DNA of 64,000 nt from Agrobacterium leguminum. Its GTDB lineage: Bacteria; Pseudomonadota; Alphaproteobacteria; Rhizobiales; Rhizobiaceae. The position numbers and the translations under genes are program-made. Positions 37,634 through 45,967 of this stretch are shown one piece after another. How positions within the stretch are numbered: position 1 is the first letter of the stretch; every line of letters starts with the position of its first letter. The DNA is taken from contig NZ_JADQWB010000006.1 in the NCBI RefSeq assembly GCF_015704895.1, forward strand, positions 62,001 to 126,000, in the 5' to 3' direction. The notes beneath the pieces were generated by a model. The model worked only from the letters and a program-made list of their open reading frames with translations, was not told where the DNA came from and made no database searches.

Positions 37634-37664
37634 TCGCAATTATATCGAAACTATTGATGCAATT
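37634..37664. promoter_or_regulatory. Second copy of the paired GCAATT motif, upstream of DoxX
   Basis: TCGCAATT at 37634-37641 and ATGCAATT at 37657-37664 are 23 bp apart start to start, exactly as in the LysR/dioxygenase promoter. A TTGCAAAT half-site precedes at 37625. It lies 88 bp before the DoxX start. Control by the LysR gene at 32424-33329 is inferred. Confidence 0.55.
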
Positions 37665-37751
37665 GTTGGCGGTAATCCTTTGCGCCAATATCGCTCCATC
37701 AGATGAACGCAGCGCCGCTCGAACCGACCGGCCAGATCGCAGGAGCAGAAA

Positions 37752-38192
37752 ATGACCGAGCCGTCTTCAACCCTTCGCCTTCGCGGGCTTCTCGCGGATA
37801 TCGTTGCCGCACCCGCCACAAAAACCTTAGCGCTTCTGGCGCTCTGCTCGGCCTATATTCAGGGGCCGCTGACCAAGATTTTCGACTTTCCCGGTGCGAT
37901 TGCGGAGATGAACCATTTTGGCCTTCAGCCGGCGGTCGCATTCGCTGTCGTTGTCATCCTGTTCGAGCTCACAGCCTCCGCTCTGGTGGTGTCGGGCTTC
38001 CTGCGCTGGGCCGGCGCTCTGGCGCTTGCAAGCTTCACGCTTCTCGCCACTTTCATCGCTCTCCGCTTCTGGGAAATGGCGCCCGGCATGGACCGCATGA
38101 TGGCCACTAACGCCTTCTTCGAACATCTTGGCCTTGCCGGTGCCTTCATCATCGTCGCTGCAATCGATCTCACGAAAGGAACAGGCAAATGA
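37752..38192 (+). CDS. DoxX-family membrane protein
   Basis: A 146-residue protein with four hydrophobic segments. The DoxX signature is seen in LGLYIQGPLTKIFDFPGAIAEM-type sequence near residues 38-58 and in FWEMAPGMDRMMATNAFFEHLGLAGAF near the end. DoxX proteins are membrane components linked to quinone or thiol redox and to tolerance of electrophiles. Its stop overlaps the MFS start by four bases (ATGA). The upstream motif ties it to the LysR/dioxygenase cluster. Confidence 0.88.
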   Translation: MTEPSSTLRLRGLLADIVAAPATKTLALLALCSAYIQGPLTKIFDFPGAIAEMNHFGLQPAVAFAVVVILFELTASALVVSGFLRWAGALALASFTLLATFIALRFWEMAPGMDRMMATNAFFEHLGLAGAFIIVAAIDLTKGTGK

Positions 38193-39787
38193 GTGCCGCA
38201 AAATCCTCCGCGAGCAGTTTTGCTCCCCTTGCACAACCGGTTTTCGCGGTTCTCTGGGCGGCGACGGTGCTCGGCAATACCGGCAGCTTCATGCGCGATG
38301 TCGCCAGTTCATGGCTGATGACCGATCTTTCTGCTTCGCCGGCGGCCGTCGCCATGGTTCAGGCGGCCGGAACCCTGCCGATCTTTCTTCTGGCGATCCC
38401 GGCCGGCGTGCTGACCGATATTCTCGACCGCCGCAAATTCCTGATCGCGGTGCAGCTTCTGCTGGCCTCGGTCAGCGTCACCCTCATGGTTCTTTCCCAT
38501 ACCGGCCTGTTGTCCGTCAGCGCGCTGATCGGGCTCACCTTCCTCGGCGGTATCGGCGCGGCGCTGATGGGGCCGACCTGGCAGGCCATCGTGCCGGAAC
38601 TGGTGAAACGTGAGGATATCAAGAGCGCCGTGGCGCTGAACTCGCTGGGCATCAATATCGCCCGCTCCATCGGTCCCGCCGCCGGCGGCATCCTGCTTGC
38701 GGCCTTCGGGGCGGCCTTCACCTATGGCGCCGATGTCGCAAGCTATTTCGTGGTCATCGCCGCCCTTTTATGGTGGCCGCGGGCAAAGAACGCCAATGAT
38801 GCGTTGGCCGAAGGTTTCTTCGGCGCATTCCGGGCGGGCCTTCGTTACACCCGTGCCAGCCGGCCGCTGCATGTCGTCCTGCTGCGGGCTGCGATCTTCT
38901 TTGCATTCGCCAGTGCCGTCTGGGCGCTGTTGCCTCTGGTCGCCCGGCAATTGCTCGGCGGAGATGCGAGCTTCTACGGTATCCTGCTCGGCGCTGTCGG
39001 AGCCGGCGCCATCGGCGGTGCGCTGGTCATGCCGAAGCTGCGCGACCGGTTCGATGCCGATGCCCTGCTGCTGGGTGCGGCTCTCACCACCGCGCTCGTT
39101 ATGGCCGGGCTGTCCTTTGCGCCGCCAAAGTGGCTTGCCATCGTCATCCTGCTGTTTCTCGGCGGTGCCTGGATCACGGCTCTGACGACGCTTAATGGAG
39201 CGGCCCAGGCGATCTTGCCGAACTGGGTGCGCGGCCGCGGTCTCGCCGTCTATCTCACCGTCTTCAACGGCGCGATGACAGCGGGCAGCATCGGCTGGGG
39301 TGCGGTGGGCGAAGCGGCGGGCGTGCCGGGCACGCTGCTCATCGGTGCGGCCGGCCTTTTCATTGCCGGTCTCGTCATGCACCGCCTGAAACTGCCTGCC
39401 GGCGATTCGGATATGGTGCCGTCCAACCATTGGCCTGAGCCGCTCGTTGCCGAGCCGGTGGCCCATGATCGCGGCCCGGTTCTGATCCTCATCGAATATA
39501 ATGTCGAAAAGCATCACCGCTCCGCTTTCCTGCATGCGCTGGACGAGCTTTCACAGGAGCGTCGCCGCGATGGCGCCTATGGCTGGGGCGTGACGGAGGA
39601 CTCCGCCGATCCGCAGAAGATCGTCGAATGGTTCATGGTGGAATCCTGGGCCGAGCATCTGCGCCAGCACAAGCGGGTTTCCCACGTGGATGCGGATTTG
39701 CAGAGCAAGGTGCTGGCCTATCATTCCGGGCTGGAAAAGCCGGTGGTGCGGCACTTCCTCACAATCAACCGGCCGGGGAAGGCGTAA
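38189..39787 (+). CDS. MFS_3-type transporter with C-terminal dimeric-barrel domain
   Basis: A 532-residue major facilitator protein. About 12 membrane segments fill residues 15-405, with the loop-2 motif GVLTDILDRRKFL and GLTFLGGIGAALMGPTWQAIVPELV. The last 115 residues (from about PVLILIEYNVEKHHRSAFLHAL) look like an antibiotic-biosynthesis-monooxygenase-like barrel, which occurs in MFS_3 exporters. It is coupled to DoxX by a 4-bp overlap and is probably an efflux pump for the compound handled by the cluster. It ends at a strong terminator. Confidence 0.92.
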   Translation: MSAAKSSASSFAPLAQPVFAVLWAATVLGNTGSFMRDVASSWLMTDLSASPAAVAMVQAAGTLPIFLLAIPAGVLTDILDRRKFLIAVQLLLASVSVTLMVLSHTGLLSVSALIGLTFLGGIGAALMGPTWQAIVPELVKREDIKSAVALNSLGINIARSIGPAAGGILLAAFGAAFTYGADVASYFVVIAALLWWPRAKNANDALAEGFFGAFRAGLRYTRASRPLHVVLLRAAIFFAFASAVWALLPLVARQLLGGDASFYGILLGAVGAGAIGGALVMPKLRDRFDADALLLGAALTTALVMAGLSFAPPKWLAIVILLFLGGAWITALTTLNGAAQAILPNWVRGRGLAVYLTVFNGAMTAGSIGWGAVGEAAGVPGTLLIGAAGLFIAGLVMHRLKLPAGDSDMVPSNHWPEPLVAEPVAHDRGPVLILIEYNVEKHHRSAFLHALDELSQERRRDGAYGWGVTEDSADPQKIVEWFMVESWAEHLRQHKRVSHVDADLQSKVLAYHSGLEKPVVRHFLTINRPGKA

Positions 39788-39792
39788 AACGG

Positions 39793-39817
39793 AAAGGGGC
39801 CGAAAAGGCCCCTTTTT
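39793..39817 (+). terminator. Bidirectional Rho-independent terminator
   Basis: AAAGGGGCC (39793-39801) and GGCCCCTTT (39807-39815) form a perfect stem with a GAAAA loop followed by further T residues. It lies between the convergent MFS and ProC-like genes. A-rich and T-rich flanks allow use on both strands. Confidence 0.85.
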
Positions 39818-39841
39818 CGTTGTTGCCATGCGATTGTCCGA

Positions 39842-40624
39842 TTATTGCGTGATCCGCTCCAATACACGGCTCAGCGCATCTTTCAGCGCCCCTGAGCCGC
39901 CCTTACCGTCGAAATCCAGCAGCACCTGCTCGTTGAGGCCGCCCTTGGTGGCGAATTCGCGGCTGAGATCGATGAAATCCGTCCTGCTTCCGGCAAGCAG
40001 GGCCACCTCGGAAAGGCCGGCAAAGAGGGGCGCGAGATAAGCGCGCCCCTTTTCTTCCGGCAGACCGTTCTCGGCAAGCCATTCCGTCGTCGTTTGCATG
40101 ATGCCGAAATAGGTGGCCATCAAAGCGCTGGCGGCGGCCAGAAGATCGTATTCCGCCTTGGTTTCGCATTCCACCGCATTGCCGAGCACGTTGAAAATAG
40201 CAGCCGTATCCGTATCGGCAGGATAAATGGCGGTGACGCCCTTGCGCCGGGCAACGAAGGGCAGCGGGATCGCCTGGCTGAGACGCACATCCGCGCCGAT
40301 CCAGTCCAAAAGCGCCTCGCGGCCGGTTGCGGCAACGACGCTGACGATCTTCTGCCCGTCCCGGAACCGCAGCGGCCGGATGACTTCTTCAGCGATCTGC
40401 GGCCGGATAGCCAGCATGACGGTATCGCAGCCATCGACGATTGCCTGATTGTCGCCGGAGACGATCACCTGCGGGAAATCGGCGGCAAGCCTCGCGGAGA
40501 TATCGGCACTGCGCTGGGACACCATGACATGCGGCACGGCGGCAGGTCTGGCGAGCAGGCCCCTGACCATCGCATCGGTGATGGCTCCCGTTCCGATAAA
40601 ACCGATTTTCTGGGGAAGTGACAT
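39842..40624 (-). CDS. Pyrroline-5-carboxylate reductase-like protein
   Basis: A 260-residue Rossmann-fold protein. The NADP motif is IGFIGTGAITDAMVRGLL at residues 7-24, followed by VMLAIRPQIAEEV. The C-terminal helical dimerisation region has GLSEVALLAGSRTDF and ends with a GLNEQVL segment, the ProC layout. ProC reduces pyrroline-5-carboxylate to proline. Divergence from canonical ProC (for example IPLPFVARRKGVTAIYP) suggests a secondary paralog. It is a single gene downstream of the TetR/hydrolase region on the minus strand. Confidence 0.88.
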   Translation of the reverse strand: MSLPQKIGFIGTGAITDAMVRGLLARPAAVPHVMVSQRSADISARLAADFPQVIVSGDNQAIVDGCDTVMLAIRPQIAEEVIRPLRFRDGQKIVSVVAATGREALLDWIGADVRLSQAIPLPFVARRKGVTAIYPADTDTAAIFNVLGNAVECETKAEYDLLAAASALMATYFGIMQTTTEWLAENGLPEEKGRAYLAPLFAGLSEVALLAGSRTDFIDLSREFATKGGLNEQVLLDFDGKGGSGALKDALSRVLERITQ

Positions 40625-40784
40625 GATTGCTCCGCTGCGGCGTTTCGCGTGATGCTAATTTTTCCGTCCGGAATTGTCGACAAGCAGAGGGGTAAATTTG
40701 CGGTCGAGGCGGAGCCACGCCCGGTTTATGCCGGCTGATCGATACGGTCACGGACCGAAACACGGCTATTCGGGCGTCGTAAAA

Positions 40785-41666
40785 TCAATGCGCATCCTTC
40801 CCGGTGGGCGTTTCTTCCAGCCCCAATATCGCCGGCCATGCCGGTGCTGCACGCTCTGACATGACCTCGATATGGCGCAGCGAGGTGAGACCGAATTCTT
40901 CCGGGCGCAGGGTTCTGCGGTTGACGCTTCCCTGCGGGAAAACATCGGCATAACGCCAGACGGCGGCGGGCGGCACCACCACATCGTCTGCCATCGTCAT
41001 CATGCGCAGATCGAAGCGGGTGGCGGAAAAATCCGGTTCTGGCAATGATTTGCCGATATCCCGCCGGAAGAAATCCCTGCTCGTGCACCAGCGCCGCCAT
41101 TGCCAGTAGATTCCGGCGGGCAGATCCGCACCCAGCAGCAGCCTTCGACCGGGAAGGTAGCCGGCGAGTGTCGTGCTGACAGGCCCGAGCAGATACCAGA
41201 AGGCGATGACCGTGGGCCGATAGGTCCATGGGTGATCGCCGACATGGGCAAAGCCCGAACCGATGGTGATGACACGCTCGAGCCGTTCGTCATGGCGTCG
41301 AAAAGGAAATGTCAGTCCGCCGAGGGAATGGCCGAGCAGCCAGAGGGGGCCTTCCGGTGCTATCCGGCAAAGTGCGGCCTCGGCCGCTGTCTGATCGGCA
41401 ATTCCCCAGTCGGCCATCGTGGCCCGGCTTTCGCGGACGGGGCGTTGTCGGGATGCGCCGAAATCGCGATAATCATAGGTCAGGACACCGATGCCCTGAC
41501 CGGCCGCCCATGTGGCGAAGGCGCGATAATAGCGCGCCGGAACACCCGTTGCGCCGTGAAGGACAAGATGCGCGCGGGCTGGCCCCCTGGGCGGAAAGAA
41601 CCGGCCGGCGAGCCTGTGCCCTTCCGAAACAATGTCGATCTCCCGGCTCTCTGCAATATCAGTCAT
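40785..41666 (-). CDS. Alpha/beta hydrolase
   Basis: A 293-residue serine hydrolase. The nucleophile elbow is GHSLGG, the oxyanion region HGATGVPARYYRAFATW, and YDYRDFGAS follows as in YheT-like and lysophospholipase-type enzymes. A strong GGAGGAGGAAGG ribosome site precedes the ATG. It is divergent from a TetR gene with two matching palindromes in its promoter, so repression by TetR is likely. The substrate is unknown. Confidence 0.9.
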   Translation of the reverse strand: MTDIAESREIDIVSEGHRLAGRFFPPRGPARAHLVLHGATGVPARYYRAFATWAAGQGIGVLTYDYRDFGASRQRPVRESRATMADWGIADQTAAEAALCRIAPEGPLWLLGHSLGGLTFPFRRHDERLERVITIGSGFAHVGDHPWTYRPTVIAFWYLLGPVSTTLAGYLPGRRLLLGADLPAGIYWQWRRWCTSRDFFRRDIGKSLPEPDFSATRFDLRMMTMADDVVVPPAAVWRYADVFPQGSVNRRTLRPEEFGLTSLRHIEVMSERAAPAWPAILGLEETPTGKDAH

Positions 41667-41683
41667 CCATCCCTTCCTCCTCC

Positions 41684-41725
41684 TGGACCGTTTGGTCTAA
41701 TAACATCTCTAGACCAAACGGTCTA
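41684..41725. promoter_or_regulatory. Twin TetR-type operators
   Basis: Two 16-bp palindromes, TGGACCGTTTGGTCTA (41684-41699) and TAGACCAAACGGTCTA (41710-41725), begin 26 bp apart between the divergent hydrolase and TetR genes. The core is GACC-N4-GGTC, similar to LmrA/YxaF-type boxes. They overlap both promoters, so TetR probably represses both genes. Confidence 0.75.
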
Positions 41726-41744
41726 CAGCGCTTAAAACAGGCGA

Positions 41745-42296
41745 ATGGACGAAAGCAAGAACCGCCACGCTCTGATACGGGCCACCTCCGCGCTGTTTCG
41801 GCGGCGCGGTTATGCGGGTGTGGGGCTGGCCGAAATTCTCGCGGAGACGGGCCTGCCGAAAGGCTCTCTCTATTATCATTTTCCCGGTGGCAAGGAGCAG
41901 CTTGCCGCCGAGGCGACGCGATGGGCGGGCCGAAAGGTGGCAGAGCTGATCGACGCGAGTTTCGAGGAGGCGGAGAGCTTCGCTTCGGGCTCGGTGGCGC
42001 TGTGCCGTGCGATAGCCCGCCTCTCGCAGGAAAATGGCCGCATCATGGGTTGCCCGGTGCTCAGCATCATTCAGGCCGGCGATGAAAAGCCCGATTTGCG
42101 CCAGATAGGTGCGGATGTGCTCAACGACTGGACCGCAAGGACCGTAGCTCAGGCAAGGCGTCTGGGCAGTCACGATCCGCAGGCCGATGCCGAAAGACTG
42201 GTGATCGGGCTGCAGGGCGCGTGGGTTGTTGCGCTGGCCCGTCAGGATGTCACGTCGTTTAAGACGCTGGAGAGCAGCCTGCTTCAGTCTGCCTAG
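41745..42296 (+). CDS. TetR-family transcriptional regulator
   Basis: A 183-residue repressor. The helix-turn-helix spans about residues 10-55 (FRRRGYAGVGLAEILAETGLPKGSLYYHF), of the LmrA/YxaF/AcrR-like clade with KGSLYYHFPGGKEQL. The C-terminal ligand domain includes NGRIMGCPVLS. It is divergent from the alpha/beta hydrolase across two 16-bp palindromes that match the operator type of this clade, so autoregulation and hydrolase repression are inferred. Confidence 0.93.
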   Translation: MDESKNRHALIRATSALFRRRGYAGVGLAEILAETGLPKGSLYYHFPGGKEQLAAEATRWAGRKVAELIDASFEEAESFASGSVALCRAIARLSQENGRIMGCPVLSIIQAGDEKPDLRQIGADVLNDWTARTVAQARRLGSHDPQADAERLVIGLQGAWVVALARQDVTSFKTLESSLLQSA

Positions 42297-42378
42297 GCGT
42301 ATGCCGATGCGTTTTCAAGCAGAGGCCTGATCGGAGTCATCGGTGCTTGTGGTGCCGCATGCTGCGGAATAAATGAAA

Positions 42379-42409
42379 AGCGCGGCCGCCTTCAGGCTGA
42401 CCGCGCTTG
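42379..42409 (-). terminator. Terminator of the flotillin operon
   Basis: AAGCGCGG (42379-42386) pairs with CCGCGCTT (42402-42409) across a 15-nt loop that contains a further short hairpin. On the minus strand the stem is followed by TTCATTT. It lies 25 bp after the flotillin stop. Confidence 0.7.
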
Positions 42410-42433
42410 TTGTCGTAGAAGAGAATAGAACTT

Positions 42434-44125
42434 TTACGTCTCTTTAGTCTGCTGCTTTCCCGGTGTCGGCTGATCCGTGGCGTTCGCGATTGATGCAGCC
42501 AGCAGAGCCTGTGTCGGGTCCGTACCCTTGAAGCCGGCCTGTGCAAGGATTTCGTCAAGAACCGGCTTTTGCGCAGTGAAGCTCAGAAGCTGGCTCGAAA
42601 GATCGCCGAGGCCATTGCCGTTTTTGACGTCGCCGCCGCCACCGAGGGCGCCGGCCAGATTACCCGCGCTGAAGATGCGGATATCGGAGATCTTCTCGAT
42701 GGGCTTCATCGCCTCGGAAAGTGCTTCGGGAATGATGGCGATCCTTGCACGGGCGAGCTCGAATGCGATGATGTCGCCCGATAGCGCATTGCGTGCATCG
42801 TTCTTTGCGCGTTCCGCCTGCGCCTCTGCATCGCCGAGAGCGATGACGCCTTCGGCACGGATTTTCGCGGCCTGTGCCTCGGCTTCGGCGCCGATCTTGG
42901 TGGCGGCAGCCAGGTTTTCGGCGGCTTGCCGTTCGGCTTCCGCCTTTACCGTGATGGCCGTCGCCTCCTGCTCTGCCGCCTTGCGGGCGTCGATCACGGC
43001 GATGCGCTTGGCGCGTTCGGCTATTTCCACTTCGCGGGCTGTTGCCACCTGTTCTTCCGCAGTGATGGCGGAAGCCTTGGCTTCGTCCGCCTTGGCGCGG
43101 GCGGCCTGTTCCTGCTCCACCTTCTGTGCCACGGCGATAGCGGCTTCGATTCGCGCCGTTTCGGTGATCTTGCGCGCTTCCGCCTCGCGTTCGGCAATAC
43201 CGCGCTCGGCTTCGATGCGGGCAGTTTCACGCGCCTGGCGGGCTTGAGCATCCCGTTCGGCGATGCCGCGTTCCGTATCGAGCTTTGCCGTTTCCTCGTT
43301 GAGGCGGGCCGCCTGCTCGGCCCTTGCCGCTTCCGCCCGGGTTTCCGCCGTCTTGTTGGCGATGTCGCGCTCCTGCGTCAGTTCCGCATCGCGCTGTTCG
43401 CGTTCGATGGTCAAGCGCCGCAGCACCGCTTCGCGGTCCTTCGTGGCAATTTCGACTTCGTTGTCGCGGACAATCTGGTTGCGTTCGCGTTTACGCTCTT
43501 CGGTGATCCGGGTGAGCGCCGTCAGGCCCTCCGCGTCGAACGAGTTGTTGGGGTTGAAGTGCTTGATATCGGTTTGATCGAGCCGTGTCAGCGAGACCGA
43601 TTCCAGTTCCAGACCGTTGGACTGCAGATCGTGCGCGACGGCCGCCTGCACGGATTTGACGAATTCGGCACGCTGCTCCTGAAGATCGCGCAGCGACATG
43701 GTCGCGGCAACCGAGCGCAAACCGTCGACAAATTTCGCTTCGACCAGTGACTTCAGCGCATCGGCATCATTTGTCCGGTCGCCGAGTGTCTGGGCGGCAA
43801 GTGCGATGTTTTCTGCATCGGGTTTAACCCGCACGTAAAATTCGGCAGTGATGTCGGCTCGCATGCGATCCTTGGTGATCAGGGATTCATGTTCGGATCT
43901 TTTCACTTCCAGCCGCAATGTGCTGAGAGAGACCCAGGAATAGGAATGGAAGATCGGCAGGATGATGGCGCCGCCATCGAGAACGACTTTCTTACCGCCG
44001 AGCCCGGTCCTTACATAGGCTTTGTCGCGTGTCGACCGCGTGTAGAGCGATGTCATGATGATGCCGATGACGACGATGGCCGTGACGATGGCCCCCGCAA
44101 TCAGGCCCAGAGAAAAGAAATCCAT
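42434..44125 (-). CDS. Flotillin-family (SPFH) membrane protein, YqiK-like
   Basis: A 563-residue protein. A membrane helix covers residues 5-27, the SPFH domain about 30-215 (TLRLEVKRSEHESLITKDRMRADITAEF), and a long Ala/Glu/Arg-rich coiled coil 215-430. The C-terminal region is Gly-containing and ends QQTKET. Flotillins scaffold membrane microdomains. It is third in a minus-strand run with a PspA-containing protein and a YqiJ-like OB-fold protein, the arrangement known for YqiJ/YqiK and PspA-flotillin stress modules. The YqiJ-like stop is six bases upstream. Confidence 0.93.
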   Translation of the reverse strand: MDFFSLGLIAGAIVTAIVVIGIIMTSLYTRSTRDKAYVRTGLGGKKVVLDGGAIILPIFHSYSWVSLSTLRLEVKRSEHESLITKDRMRADITAEFYVRVKPDAENIALAAQTLGDRTNDADALKSLVEAKFVDGLRSVAATMSLRDLQEQRAEFVKSVQAAVAHDLQSNGLELESVSLTRLDQTDIKHFNPNNSFDAEGLTALTRITEERKRERNQIVRDNEVEIATKDREAVLRRLTIEREQRDAELTQERDIANKTAETRAEAARAEQAARLNEETAKLDTERGIAERDAQARQARETARIEAERGIAEREAEARKITETARIEAAIAVAQKVEQEQAARAKADEAKASAITAEEQVATAREVEIAERAKRIAVIDARKAAEQEATAITVKAEAERQAAENLAAATKIGAEAEAQAAKIRAEGVIALGDAEAQAERAKNDARNALSGDIIAFELARARIAIIPEALSEAMKPIEKISDIRIFSAGNLAGALGGGGDVKNGNGLGDLSSQLLSFTAQKPVLDEILAQAGFKGTDPTQALLAASIANATDQPTPGKQQTKET

Positions 44126-44131
44126 GGTGAG

Positions 44132-44791
44132 TTAGCCCCTATGATGCCCGCTATGGTGAGTTTCCAGGTCCGGCGGTACGGGAATGGCCTGAAAAAGCCC
44201 ATCCGCACCGTCGACGATCAATACCTGCGCACCCGTATCGATCGTGTGACCGGATGCAGCCTGTGCGCGCAGGAAGTGAATATTCTCGTGCCGGTCCTTG
44301 ACCCGCACGGTGCCGGGCTTGCCCTGATCGAGAGGCCCGATGGTGACAGTGCCCACAAGTCCCAGAAAATCGGTCTGCTCGAGTGCGTTTGTCTCATCGC
44401 GTGGAATGACCTTCGCAACGGCGCGGCTGAGTGACCGCGTGGCCGGCAGGGCGGCGGCAATGGCACCGGTCATGGCCAGATAGGGCGGCAATGGCCCGAG
44501 CGGCGTTGCGGAAGCGATCCCCTGAATGAAGAACCCGGCGACGGAAAAAGCCGAGAGCAGGATGACCGCCAGAACAAGAAGCGGCACGCCGCCCGCATTA
44601 AGCCAGGACATCCAGCTGCCGAGTAACCCCGCCTCGGCATCGCCGGGCGCGTGGTAACTGAAGTTGTCGTCAAGCAGTCCCGAAGCCGATACACCAAGAA
44701 GGACCGAGACGAGTTCGACGATGCCGAGGCCGAAGACCGTCAGCAAGGCGATCCAGAAGGGAGCAGTGCCTGGCTGGACAATGCTCTCCAT
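44132..44791 (-). CDS. YqiJ-like OB-fold membrane protein (NfeD-related)
   Basis: A 219-residue protein with membrane helices at about 14-36, 65-95 and 100-115, then a soluble C-terminal OB-fold (about 140-205, with FLGLVGTVTIGPLDQGKPGTVRVKDRHENIHFL). This matches YqiJ, the partner of flotillin YqiK, and NfeD proteins more broadly. The start codon overlaps the PspA stop by one base (TGATG) and the stop is six bases from flotillin, so the three genes form one translational unit. Confidence 0.88.
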   Translation of the reverse strand: MESIVQPGTAPFWIALLTVFGLGIVELVSVLLGVSASGLLDDNFSYHAPGDAEAGLLGSWMSWLNAGGVPLLVLAVILLSAFSVAGFFIQGIASATPLGPLPPYLAMTGAIAAALPATRSLSRAVAKVIPRDETNALEQTDFLGLVGTVTIGPLDQGKPGTVRVKDRHENIHFLRAQAASGHTIDTGAQVLIVDGADGLFQAIPVPPDLETHHSGHHRG

Positions 44792-45900
44792 CAGCGCTGC
44801 CCTTCACGAAATGCCTTGAGCCGTGCTTCGATGGCGCTCTGGCGCTGCATCCGGCCGAGTTCTTCAACCTCCGCCGTTCCGTTATTGGGCTTGGCGGGGG
44901 TGCCGGTTACTCTTTCGATGGCGTCGAGCGCGTCAGCCAGACGGCGGTCGTTGCGCTGGGATGGGGTCGTATCGGTTACCGGTGCGATGCGTTCGGCGCG
45001 CTTGGCGTCCTCAAGCCGCTTTTGCGCATCCGCCTTTGCGGAAGCGATGCTGCGCAATGTAGTTTCCGCCTCGGCAATTTCGGCAGCGTTCTCGAGTATC
45101 GCCTTGTTCAGCGCTTCCCGCTGCGCTTCCAGATCGATCTGCAGCCCGGTTGCCGCGCGGGCCAAATCCTCGCGGCCGTTTTCAAGTCCGATCCTGATCT
45201 TGTCGTCGAGGTCGCGAATTTCTTCGTCGAGATCGGCGGCCTTGGTTTTCAGGCGATGGCCGGCTGCGACCGCCACGCCAAGCGCGGATCGGGCCTCATC
45301 GGCGATCTGAGCGATTTCCCGCACCGCCTGCTGCGCTACTGCGACCGGATTGGACGCCTCCGCCGCATCGACAGCGTTGTTCATGACACCGGCGATGACA
45401 CGCCCGAGTCGCCCAAGAATACCTTCATTGTTCATCGAAGCCTCCCTGCTTGGTTGAAAGCCGGTTTTTATTCCGGCATGGATGCTGATGGTTTCGCCCT
45501 CGAACACAAGGCGTGCTTCTGAAAAGTCATTCCAGCCGTCGTGATAGCCACGAACGGTATAGGGCACCACGACGCGGCCCGAGAGGGTGGCGATGCTCAC
45601 CGTATCCGGCCCCTTGACCGAAAAGAGCTTGCTGTCGAGCGGAATGTCCCGCACCGGCTCTTGCGGATCGCGCTGGCTATGGTCGCGCAGAGCCAGCGTC
45701 ACCATGCGGGAAGGAAGGCTGGTCTTGACCCTGATCTCTTCATAAGCTGCCGCATGCAGGGTTACGAGATTGGCGCCTTCAGTCCGGTCAAGGATCGCCA
45801 TCGCCCGCCGATAGGCAAGGAGCGTTTCTTCGAGAGAAGAGCGGTTCCCCTCCGAAAGATTCAGTGCCAGGACAACGTTGGACAAAAGTTTCGCGCTCAT
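44791..45900 (-). CDS. Fusion: TnpB N-terminal-like domain plus PspA/IM30 protein
   Basis: A continuous frame of 369 residues from the ATG at 45900 (also open to 45984). Residues 156-369, starting MNNEGILGRLGRVIAGVM, are a PspA/IM30 coiled-coil protein that binds and stabilises stressed inner membrane. Residues 1-155 instead resemble the N-terminal part of IS605 OrfB/TnpB proteins: an ETLLAYRRAMAIL helix, HAAAYEEIRVKTSLPSRMV, then LDSKLFSVKGPDTVSIATL and SGRVVVPYTVRGY with EARLVFEG. The similarity stops where the RuvC nuclease would start. A strong internal ribosome site allows PspA to be made alone from 45435 (214 residues). The TnpB assignment is pattern recognition and needs a profile search. 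Operon: this gene, YqiJ-like, flotillin. Confidence 0.75.
   Translation of the reverse strand: MSAKLLSNVVLALNLSEGNRSSLEETLLAYRRAMAILDRTEGANLVTLHAAAYEEIRVKTSLPSRMVTLALRDHSQRDPQEPVRDIPLDSKLFSVKGPDTVSIATLSGRVVVPYTVRGYHDGWNDFSEARLVFEGETISIHAGIKTGFQPSREASMNNEGILGRLGRVIAGVMNNAVDAAEASNPVAVAQQAVREIAQIADEARSALGVAVAAGHRLKTKAADLDEEIRDLDDKIRIGLENGREDLARAATGLQIDLEAQREALNKAILENAAEIAEAETTLRSIASAKADAQKRLEDAKRAERIAPVTDTTPSQRNDRRLADALDAIERVTGTPAKPNNGTAEVEELGRMQRQSAIEARLKAFREGQR
45436..45447 (-). promoter_or_regulatory. Internal ribosome binding site for PspA
   Basis: On the minus strand AGGGAGG (45447-45441) lies five bases before the in-frame ATG at 45435. It is much stronger than anything before the ATG at 45900, so PspA is probably translated independently as well as, or instead of, as a fusion. 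Confidence 0.65.
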
Positions 45901-45911
45901 GCGAAATATAT

Positions 45912-45932
45912 AAAGCACTTCATTTGTGCTTT
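45912..45932. promoter_or_regulatory. Inverted repeat AAAGCAC-N7-GTGCTTT between divergent genes
   Basis: A perfect 7-bp inverted repeat lies 12 bp upstream of the TnpB-like/PspA start and 36 bp from the exonuclease start. On the minus strand a TATATATT stretch, a plausible -10 element, sits between it and the ATG. It could be an operator serving both genes or an mRNA hairpin. Confidence 0.5.
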
Positions 45933-45967
45933 CAAGATATGGCCCATGCGAAATGAAAGGCTGGCTC

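Noticed and set aside
44791..45900. An intact IS200/IS605 element or an active TnpB nuclease.
   Set aside because: No RuvC motifs, no TnpA gene and no transposon-end hairpins flank the TnpB-like segment.
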